This document shows, piece by piece, positions 12,001-24,000 of a DNA stretch of 60,000 nucleotides. Every line of letters starts with the position of its first letter. Positions within the stretch are counted from its first letter, which is position 1. A program made the translations under genes and the position numbers. The notes under the pieces were generated by a model. That model did no database searches. It had not been told where the DNA came from and saw only the letters and a program-made list of their open reading frames with translations. This DNA is from Liolophura sinensis (taxonomy: Eukaryota > Mollusca > Polyplacophora > Chitonida > Chitonidae): assembly GCF_032854445.1 (NCBI RefSeq), contig NC_088295.1, forward strand, positions 21,379,385 to 21,439,384, in the 5' to 3' direction.

Positions 12001-15000
12001 TATAAGCGCAACTGAGATACATATTTTGACTATTGGTAACCTATAAAACTAGCGTGGTTATAATTTGGAAACTGATATTTTTAATTCGCCTAGCAAATTT
12101 CTTAGGTCTTTCCAACACCACTGAAAACTGTTTAGTACTTCTCTTTGCATGAATCCGTCATTGTCTTACTTTCTTAGTTAGAGCTATTGTCTTAGTTCTT
12201 TGGTGGCTTGTGTTGAATGATGCTTTGTAATGGGCCCTGCGATTATTGCCGTGGAACGTCCACTTTGGTTAACGGTTAGTATACGAATGTTTGTTTTGAA
12301 GCCTAGATTCAGCTACACTCTTCACCGATAGATGTCAGTTTGGGGAGAATCCATTAAACCTTTTACACGAATTATAATTTTGCATAATACCAGACACGTA
12401 CATTGGCATACCTATATACAAATCGAATTTGGAAAGTACCGTGTCATCTTCGTGTCTGACCTGTGTGTCATTACCTTGTGTGTCAGCAGTTGTTTCAACG
12501 CTGATGGTGTTTTCATTCAAAGAAGCGAAAGCATAAATGAGATGAGTGCACAGGTTGACGTCTATATCCGGATAGTACAGAGGGGGGAAGTAATCCCTCT
12601 TGGTTACGTAGCACACCATCCTGTAGTTCGTCTGAGCACCTGAAGGATAAACGTTACCACTTATTTTTATAGACAAGAATACCTGGAGGGAAATGTGCTC
12701 AAAAACCAGAAGGAATCTTTCTGATGAAACCATCAGCGATTCCAAAAGTTTACAAGCCTTCATTCTTGCAACACAAGACAGTACGACTGACGCAAAGGCG
12801 CCAGGTCATACCAAGACATAAAAATATGTACGTAAGCAGTCAATGTCTTGATCTCTTAATTCTCCATAGACGCTGGTATAGGTTTTTACACTGGTGGATT
12901 TCGATCAAAAGTGTGACTCGCCGGACAAATAAATGTACGACTAAGTGTGTATATAGCAAGTCTAAGCTTAAAGCAAATGCTACAGCGGTTGTTAGCTGAG
13001 GTGGAAGCAGCATTATTCACCGACATCCCATGTGAAACATGAATATTATAACAGTTTCATTCCTTTAATGGATAATATAATTTTAAAATTATTATAATGG
13101 TCTGATACAAACAGTGGATACTCCATCATTGTTGGCCTAGACCTAGGCTACTCACATGGATCCGGTGTCGTTGATACGGGAATGTCTGTTGTTACATGTG
13201 ACGACGTACTCGCTAACTGTGACGTTTTATCCACAGTTGCTGTGGTCGTGGCTGTTGTAAGAGTGTCTGTCGTTACCAGGGTTGTGGCGATATTAGGCTT
13301 GGAGGTATCTGTGCTGGTAGACTGCGTCGTTGTTACAGGAGTCATAGAGGTTGTAGTTACGGGTACAATATACCCGGGACAGTCCCGAACCTCTGATATG
13401 TTCTCACACTGTGATGTGTCTATACTAAAATATGTCTGTTCGGGACAGTCTTGCATAAACGGTATGTAGGTGCCCGGGCTAGTAAAAATACATTGTACAA
13501 ATTTTCGACAGTCTGTGTTGACGGGTAAACGCTGGCCAGGATTTTGACATAGTTGATCGACTGAAAAGCATTATAACAAGCTCTAAAACATAAATAATGA
13601 TGGCTTGAAAAAGAAATAAATAAATTATCGATCCACGTATATACAGCATGCCCACTTCTTCATTAGTTACTATACATGCATTAAGATTCATATGCTATAT
13701 TCCATAACCAAATGTTTTCTAGGAAAACAGAAACTATGCCTAATGCGTTACCGTGTCCATCTGATGGAAGCCTAAAACGTAGATTGTACACATGAAGCCT
13801 GGGGCCACTTTCAAAAATCTTATTTCGCGCAACTTTTTTCGTAAAGGAAGTGTGGGTTGTCATTTACAAGAAAAGCCACGAAAAAGTGATATACGAAGAT
13901 TTGTGAAAGTTTATTCAAGCAGTTTTCGCACAAAAGTCATAAAGTATTTAAATACTTACAGTCTTGAACTTCCGTGCTATTTCTCACTGGAGCAGTGGTT
14001 ACTGTTGTAACTAGAGAGGTCGTTGTTGTTGTTGACGATGGTCTTGTCGTCGAAGATGGTGAAAGGTCTTTTGTTTGTGTTGATGTTGTAACAGGAGTCA
14101 CAGAGGTTGTAGTTATGGGTGCAATATACCCGGGACAGTCCCGAACCTCTGATATGTTCTCACACTGTGATGTGTCTATACTAAAATATGTCTGTTCAGG
14201 ACAGTCTTGCATAAACGGTATGTAGGTGCCCGGGCTAGTAAAAATGCACTGTACAAATTTTCGACAGTCTGTGTTGACGGGTAAACGCTGGCCAGGATTT
14301 TGACATAGTTGATCGACTGAAAAGCATTATAACAAGCTCTAAAACATAAATAATGATGGCTTCAAAAAGAAATAAAGAAATGACCAATCCATGTAGGCCT
14401 ATATATAGCAGTTCGTCTTTTTCTTCAGTCACTACCTCCATTATAAGGTCCATGTGTTACATTCCTTAACCAAATGTTTCTTAATAAAATAGTCAATAAA
14501 AATAAGTTTCGTGATGGCGTAGAAGTTATGTAGCATTAAAATACGTGTTTTGAGCAGTCTTGAGCTTCCGTGCTATTTCTCAATTTCAATTTTCGCGCAA
14601 AAGTCATAAAGCATTTAAATATTTACAGTCTTGAACTTCCGTGCTATTACTCACTGGAGCAGTCATTACTGCTGTAACTAGAGAGGTCGTTGTTGTTGTT
14701 GACGATGGTCTTGTCGAGGATGGTGAAAGGTCTTTTGTTTGTGTTGATGTTGGAACAGGAATCACAGAGGCTGTAGTTACGGGTGCAATATACCCGGGAC
14801 AGTCCCGAACCTCTGATATGTTCTCACACTGTGATGTGTCTATACTAAAATATGCCTGCTCGGGAAAATCTTGCATTAACAGTATGTAGGTACCAGATCC
14901 AGTAAAAATACACTGTACAAGTTTTCGACAGTCAGTTGCTGATCAGAACTTTGACATAGTTGTTCGACTGAAAATGACGAGCTGTCTAGGATGGAATTTC

Positions 15001-18000
15001 CATGTTACAGTGACAGAAGCCCGTGAAATGCCATAAACGTGCAACAAGTATAATAAGACAATGTTAAGAAAGCCACACGTGCAAGAAAAGCTACAACCAT
15101 GATGTGCAAACACGGATATGTTTTATACTCATGGCATAGCAGACATACAGCTACGAAAGCACGAAAGCAATCACTGTACAAACCCTATTTCATGCACCCA
15201 CATATGCTGTCGCGTATCTTTGGGAGGGTTTCCACAGCAGTCTACTTTGTAACAAGCGCAACTTCCTAATTGCTGTGACATCTTCAGCATAAGATTTTGA
15301 GTCCGCTTGCACCCAGACCCGTCGTTAAGAAAATACTCATCCTAAAGGATAGGTGACCAACGTTAAATGATAGGATGTAAACAATTGAGCGGGCAAACCC
15401 AAAGAACACAGAGCGACCGACTTTAACAGGTGTCAAAGTTAAAATAAAAGTATACAAGCTCACTTACAGTCCTGAGAGACCGTGCTCGCCCGTGTTGGTG
15501 CAGTTGCGGTTGTTGGCGTCGTTGTGATGAGTGGCTGAGTAGTTGTTTTGAAGGCGGATGTTGTTTTCATTGTCGTTTCCTGGGACAATGCGGTCCGTTG
15601 TGGTGTTGTACCGGGTGTTGATGGCGTCACACACAACTGGACCGTTGGGCCTAATGTTTCCTGGAGTGTATTAAGAAGTGGAAAGTTTCCCTCACCACAG
15701 CTGTTGGAGAAATCATCTCGATCTAGAGACCACACCATTGCTCCCCCTAACGAGTTGTCCACGATGAACTCCGCCTGTAATACAAGAGCATTGTGTCGGA
15801 GGTAAAAGATGACAGAACACTATGATCTATAGGAACTTCTTTATCAAGCAGTTCACAGTGTTTCAGTTCAATTCACAAGTCTTTGACCAATGTGGTGTCG
15901 TGCTCAAATCCAGCTGCAACTAACTTTGTTTCGGCCTTTACGTCAGGAGGCTTGGTTGTATTCAATGTATTGCTCCCGGTATTGCCCTTTATCCCTTCTG
16001 CAATCTCCCAAACAACAACAACTTTTTGCTAAATAAATTAAGTAACTAAGTTTCCTTGAGAATTTTGAGCACATATACCGGATCCTACTTTACAAAACGA
16101 TCGTAGGATTGTCTCTACCGTGGGCAGCACATGTTAAAGACATAGGTAGCCATGGCCGTTACATTCGGCTTAACCTACGGTCACTTGGAGGAACAGTACA
16201 CAGCAATCAGTATATTCTGTGTCCAGTTTTAGGAAGAGCTATACCTGTAGTGTTGAACATCATGGAAGCTGCGATTTCCCGGAACCGTCAAATTTCAACA
16301 TGAGCCTTACGACATTTAAAATTTTACTGGTATTGGTTTATTTGAGTGAAAGTTTTCATACTGTTTATTCCACTTTTTCATACCTCCTTCGAGCCTCTCA
16401 GTTTATCAAAATTTGACAAAACGCCACAGAATATAGGTGCCAGCGCCCTGTAATTTTTTTCTTTTTATCTGTATACAGTTTAGCGAAATTTTAGCAAAGT
16501 TTTAGATTCTCACCTTTTGTTGGATACTCCTTGTACTCTCGTATGTTATCCACTCCTTGCCGTAAGACGCATAAGGAGCTTCTTGCTCATTGTCGTAAGC
16601 ATCCACCCATCTCCGGCTCTGGTCACGTGCAGATAGACCGTCACATGTCTATGACATTCAAGAAAACAAAGAGCATGTCCATAGCCAAATTACATGTGCA
16701 TTAAAAAATTAAGTAATAACATTGAGCGGTACATACCCTATCTGAGATGAAGGAGTCACCTCTTACCCATCCAGATTGATGGATCCATCACATCCAATGC
16801 CCTCCCCCCCCCCACCCCCACCCCCCACACCCGGCCTCAACTCTTCACGTGAACACGTTACGTTTCATTCCATTCCAGTTTAAAGCAATTATGGCGTCAT
16901 GCCGTCAGAGAAAGATTGACAACCAATATGTGGGACATCTAACTGGCCTACTTGTTACAATACGTATACTTGAGCGACAGTTCGGAAAGGTCTATTGCTT
17001 TATACATACCTGATAGTACGGAACCCTGTCATCATCTGGCAGACAGTTTAGCGGGATGTTAGTTGGAGAACCAACTCCCTTGTTGGCCACGTGCTCCAGA
17101 GAGAATTTCAATCCGAACGTTGGTATTCCTAAATTTATCTTATCGGGAGGTAATCCCAAATCTATAAAATAATTCACTGTCCAGTTCTGTAAAATAAAAC
17201 AAAAAAGTCGTGCTTATAATTCAAGTTGAAATACCTCCCAAAGAGGTGATGATATGACCACACAATTATACATACACTTATATCTAATCATAGCAGTAAT
17301 ATACATATTCAGGATGTAGTTCCCTAGTGAGCCAATCTACATGAGCACTAATCATTACAGCTTGAGTTCCAAGTGGATCTGGTTCTCTAGTGAGCTAGTC
17401 TTCATGAATACTGATCATTATACCTTGAGTGCCATGTGGATCTGGTTCTCCAGTGAGCCAATTTTTTTATGAATACTGATCAATATACCCTGCGTTCCAA
17501 GTGGATCTGGTTGTTTGTTGGGAAAATCGGCATAATCATGGATCATTGTACCCGAGGTTCAAAATTATGTGGCTCTTAGCTTAACTGTTTACAATGATAT
17601 AAGTATGAATGTTTATGCCCTGAGGTCAAGAGGAGCTATTCTATTACTTATTCACATGAGTCCCGGTCTTCTTATTTTGCCGGGTAAAGGAAAAAATAAT
17701 AATAGATGTCTCATGAGAAACAATCTTGTTTCGGGGGAATTTTTTTTTCGCAAATGTGTTTGCATATAGAAATATATATCTGGTTTCCACCATCAAGGTT
17801 TAGATTGCGAATAAATATTCGAACCCGGAGAAGAGTAAATACACCTGATGCGAGTTAATTATGGCACGAGTTTTGACTCTCAGAGGGAACATTTTTTTTT
17901 CTTAAATTACCTGATTCAACTGCTCTGCTCCTCTGCCCATGATTCGTTCTTCTTGGCTGCTGTATAATGGAGCGTTCAATCCGGTCACATTTTGACAGTG

Positions 18001-21000
18001 GTTATGATAGTTGTATGAGAGTATATTCGCATAATCAATATACCTGCAATTTGAAACATGTTAATAAAGAAATTGTGGGTTGCGCATTGCAAGAGAAAAT
18101 ATTTAAATCTGTACAGTACCAAATTTGCAGTATATGTGAAAAATATATCCTGGTTAAAGAATCATAACTGAACTTAACTCGCCTGGCCACATATGCGGTG
18201 AGGCATAGTTTTTTGGCTTTGGTTTCTGTTTTCTACCGTACGTTTATTCAGTGACTTTTCATTTTTATAGGTGGTGTGAAAGGAACGCGGACACGTCAGT
18301 GAAGTTAGTCTGCGGTTCGCAGTTAGCGGATGGCTGTTCAAGCGGGGAAAGTCATTATTTCTGTAAAATATACATTAGGCTATATCTCCATTGTTTCTGC
18401 ACCTACAGACATCATGTTTGATACATAAATGGTACGTATGTCTTTACAATACAAAGTATCTCGGAAGTATAACGAGGTTATCTTTTCAAAGCTTAAGCCG
18501 TCGAAGGGAATTTTCCTGATAAATCAACGCGTTGGCTCCACGAAACGACAATTCTACGAACTGTGAAATATGAAATGAAATGTGAAAACATCATTTACGG
18601 TTCTATCGACGGTATATCATAGGAGGCATCTATGGTGCCCTTCGTAGAAGCCAATGTTACGGCTAGCAGCAGTCGGTCGTTTCCTTGTGCGTCTGCTTCG
18701 GCGTTAAATGCTGTTCGTAATTCCTGTAATATACAACAACAACAGCAAAGAATGAGCGCTTGAATGGGAACCTTAAACAGGCAGACCAGCAAAGAGTCTG
18801 CTCATAATATATTTATATAAGCTTATAATATATTTACGAGTCTAACGTTTCTTTCTGGAAGAAGCTCTGCCAATGATGACTCTGAGTCACTGCTGTGTCT
18901 AATACGTCTGGAAGTATTGAACCAGTTAGCAAGTTAATAGTTCCCAGCGTATCAGCGTCATCTATTTTGTTCATTTCGGATTGTCTTACTTTCACAGGGC
19001 GACTCTAGAATACGATATTGTTTTCTATAAACAATGAATGATTATGAATTAACTCTTTGGCAGAATGGTAGCTATATCGTGGCCATTTTCTCTGAAGAAG
19101 GCCTGCTTGGAGCCCTGTCAATCAAAATACAACGAACGCTGTATGTGGGTAAGAAGTATTCAAAAAGAAAAATGTTCACTGGAATGTAACACAGGCCCGA
19201 CTAATCAAATCGGGCCTATTTATTCTCTCTCTAATTGAGCTATAATTACGCTATGTGTATAGTACGTGTTATGTTGAAAATCACACAGTATTATGTTATA
19301 ATAACAGAATACATTCTGGCATCACTCAGACAACAGACTTTCGGTTAAAATTAACACATTAGTTTCTTGAGTGTAAAAGGTGTACAAGATGTAAACTTAC
19401 ACGAATGAGCTGTGTGTAGAGATCAGGGGATGGTAAACTATTCCCGGGGAACTCCCAGGCTATGTCAATACCATCGAATCCATATTTTCGCAAGTACTCT
19501 ACTACATTCGTCGCAAACTGTAAGATGCTGTCTCGGGAGGACAGCATGTCAAGGAAAAGTTCTGAACTTTGTTCCGGTCCTCCCACCGACAGAAGAACTT
19601 TCATTCTGGGGTTTATTGACTTCATATCGACCAGCTCATTGTAGCTTCCTGTCGTATATGTAAAGGCACTTGTCGTGATACAGAAAAGAAATGGAATATG
19701 AAATGTATTTTAAGGCCATTTTTTGAAACAAAATTGTCAAACTATTATTATGGGCACACATAATAATTCTGTAGTGAGTTTTATGGTGATCAAGTATATA
19801 GCTATATTATAATGTATTTATAAGGATAAATTCTAGAACATTACATGACTCACCACCAGGGGTATCATCGTTAAATTCCGTAGGAGCAAGATCAGCGTTG
19901 TTGATCTGTGCATAGCCGAAGTGAATATGAGTACATCGACAAGCTGGGATATCCTCGGCAAAAAATCGATGGTCAGTTATAAGTTCGTACTGGCTCTGAT
20001 TGGAGAAGTAACACACTAATTTATATTGCCAGGTTTGTTCTGCAATTGCAAATAAAATACATGTGGACAAATATGATAATGCCTTTGCTGTTTTGGGTTA
20101 ACGTACTTTACATCAAATAACAATACTCACATATACACGAGCAATCTTCGCCGGAGTGTTAAAAGATGAGAATTTGCCCAATTCTCGCCAGTCCACCACA
20201 ATATTTCGGTTGCATGGCCCATGGTGTGTGGATAACACCCATAGTGGCTATCTCCTAGAGCAAATAGAAAATTAACAACACTTGTCGCCTCCATCCACCC
20301 CTCATGGCTGGTGATGAAATCTTTCAGTTGACAGACTTCTATTCCCCTACATCCTGTCTCGGATTATTTCTAAGCGAACCATTATATATTTTAAATATAC
20401 GTTACGTTAAGTACGATGATACGTACTTAATGACAGTTGGATTGTTTTATTTATATTCTTGAACAGTTCATTAGGACGATGTTTGAACGTTAGTTTTAAT
20501 AGAAAATCTCCAAAAACAACACCTACATAAATATATAAATACAAACGTCTATAGTATATGAATAAAATTATTCGTCGTTGTTTTAAGAGTTTTCTAGTTT
20601 TAATTTATTTTTTTTATTATTGTTTCGGCTATTGAAGTGTACTTAACAATTTACAGTTTAATTTACCAGATGGCCTGCTTCTATCTGTTTCATGGATTGT
20701 CGGCTTCTATTTATTTCACCTAAACATCTTTCGTCACACATGGCTTTCATATACGTTAACTTTTCGTCGACTAGACTACTTACTGTTAAACTACAAATAA
20801 ACTCAGTGCGATTTCTTCGTTTGTATAACCAATGCGTGGGTAAAGAGTTTTACCTATGCCATAATGACATGAAATAATGACACTTTCTAGGTTAATATTA
20901 TTTTTTGGCTTCCACTGAACTTAGTTCAACATGGAGAAAGATAAAGTAACAACGTGATTTCTTCAAACACATTGAAAAGGACACACAGCTAAAAAGAAAA

Positions 21001-24000
21001 GCTGAAGTCTTTTTCAAGCTGTACAAATGTTATATATCCCAACATGGGAAGGTCAGTATTGTTTAAAATATTTAATTATTGCCAAATGGGAAACATTTTC
21101 CGCCTTCAAGATTCAGTTATAAATTGAGTAAACCCACATCATTCTCTTCAGTTAATCTGCAGTGGTTGTGAATTATTACCTCTTTGCGTACGAGCATAAC
21201 TATATACAGAAATAGTTATGTATTAGAGAAAAAACAAAAGACCACACCGCTTGGGCCGACGTCTTTCAAACACAGGGATTACTACCATGCCCATGTGTTG
21301 TAAAATACAATGAACTTGCAGACAATGAAAATTGCAGACGATATCCATAATTGCTTTCAGTTGTATGTTAGCATATCTTTGTAAGAGGAAAACCAAACAC
21401 AACGTAAAACTGACCAGAAAAGCTGTATACAGGACCTTATTATCCCAAACTCAAGCCCAGACAAAAATACTTTTCAACGCCTCCAAATTCTTTTGTGCTC
21501 ACCTTGTAGTTAAACGATTTGTGTTGTGTTGATCGTGTTTGTGTAGTTTAAATCAAACCCAGTATGCATACAGGAGTGGTGAGAGCTACTGGTGTCCTCC
21601 AGGTGAGGTGTACACACCCTGGCCTAGTTCATATCTACACCAATGGGATAGGCCACTATACATACACCACCCATTTGTTCTCTTTTCATACAGGTATTAT
21701 TTATGTTAGTTCTCTGAACAAGTTCAAAGAAAGGTTGATTGTAGCACGGCAAAACCAGTTTTCTATACGTTCTGAGTGCATAGTTTCCACAGGTCCGTTA
21801 TTCTTCGCAATGGCTCGGTATATTGTACACGAATAAAGGAAGGCTCATTTTTGAAAAAGGAAATAGATTTAAGCGATCTAGGTGCAATATAGTCCGATTG
21901 TTGTTGCCAGATAAGCTGCAGGAATGCGCCTTATGCAGACAGGAAGCTTAAATAGACGATAGGCCTACATTCGAACAGAGTAAACCAGTTCTAGGCTTTA
22001 CAAGATTTCGAGTTTTACAGTTTGAAACCTCGCCCTGTTGAAGCTTTCTACTAAATATCTGGATCTAATTTCCTTGTATACGAAAATATATCAGATCACA
22101 GATATTCTGCAATTCATTCCCGCATCTAGCTGCATGTGGTGTATTCTTGTATAGGTGTATCAACCTCAGTCAGGTGACATGCCTGGGGTCTCTAACAACT
22201 AACATGCATTCCAGGTGGGGCTGAATACAAGTCTAGGAGACATAGAATCACACATTTGAGTGGCAATAAAATCCGGTGCAGTAAGTCACGAACTCAAGTT
22301 CATATATGTCTGGGATGGTTAGGTTTTAGCGAAATGGAAGGTGACATGTGAATACACTAGCTTATTTTACCGTCGACAGTGTCAAAGCTCCCATTAGCCG
22401 GAAATTGAGCGTGTCCACCAGCAACTTCAATAGACCCAACATCTTCCCATATACTAACAATAACAAGCCACGTTTATTGTAACTACTCACATAAGTTTTC
22501 ATTCATGGTACCTATTTATGTTCCATTCAATTCTATCAATCACACATGTTTGGTTTGCATGGAGTGCGGGAGTGCGGAGTGGGCTACTCAGGTGATTGGT
22601 CCAAACAGAATAACATAAATCCAAGATCATTTTTTAGGCTGAACGGAATAACATTTTCAATACATAATCATATACATTATAGCTGATTGTCAGCCACTAC
22701 TGGGAATTTCGAGGTGTGTCCGCGTGCATTTATTTAAGATTTCAAATCTACTTTGTCTCTCCTATACGGTTGGTGATTAGGCTTATGTAAGTAGTAAATA
22801 CATATTTTTATTTCATTTTCTGAAAGGGCTTAGACAACGACGACAAAAACACGATATATATTTCTGTGAAACATAATTAAGTCAGGAGTAAATCAAGAGA
22901 AAATTAAATAGTAATTTTCACTGATATCGTAATGACATAAACAAGATCACGACGAAGCAAATGAATAATGTGTATATGGATGGCTATTATCGAAGGGTCA
23001 AAGATTCTGAAAATTCATAATCTTAAATAAGGATACATCTCATTACTGCACGAGACACATCTCATAGCTGTGTCCGGTGACTGACACAGTACATTCACTT
23101 GCACGGTTTGAATATAATCATTTATTTATTATTACATATTGTCATCAAGGCCCCAAGAAAACTGAAAGCTGTGTAATATATCTGTCCAAGGCTGGAATCA
23201 AACCCAAACATCGGGTACTTGTGTTACGGAGTCGCCCCAGATTACCACTGAGACAAGTTCCACACCATTGTATACATTTGCATTGATCTTTTCGCTAAAG
23301 GTCTGACTTTCTCTAAGCATTAGTGAATATCGGACCTGCCGCGGCAAGAATTTCATCTTTACAGCGAGCCTTCGCGACATGACGTCACCTTTGCTTTTGT
23401 TAAAGACATCACGATTTCAAAATACAGTGTGTATTATATTCTTTTAGTATATCCTGCTCTCCGTTCACCCTGAATACATTTTAGGCGTTTTTGTTATGTT
23501 CCTTCGGAAGACATTGTATAACTCGTATATGAGGAATTATATTTCCACAAAATTTCTAAATTTATACACGTAACTTTTGCATTCTTCTGTCTAAATCCAA
23601 CAACAGCCTGCTCGAACCTGAACAATAGTCACGAATCTCTCACGTGTTTTGTCATATTTACAAAAATAGAAAACCGGTTATCATATTCTGTTCAAATGTT
23701 ACCGATAAAGGAGCCCTTTGCACCGTAAAAGTGCTTTGGAAGAGAACACAGAAACTAGACCAAACAACGAATGCATTTGAAGATTTTATCTAAATGTAAC
23801 AATATTTGCTTAATGGTAACGGTTCTGTGTCATTCCCTTCCTTGGTAAAAAATACATTTCATCCTTTCGTCCTTCACGCGCATTTGGGATTGTATTATAG
23901 CTGCGAAGAAATGACCCCATATTTGAAATATTGTACTACATTTAGGCCTAACATAACCGTGAAACGCATGGTTGTCCAGAAGTTAAATATGTGACCTGCG

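Noticed and set aside
13148-13160. Natural stop (TAG) as the end of a separate first chitinase gene
   Set aside because: A GTGAGT donor in the same phase as all other CBM14 exons precedes it and joins correctly to GH18-B. It is kept as an alternative with lower weight.
20131-20254. Extra chitinase exon between the signal peptide and GH18-A
   Set aside because: Its phases do not match, and the direct joining of exon 1 to 20039 restores a perfect codon and a normal GH18 start.
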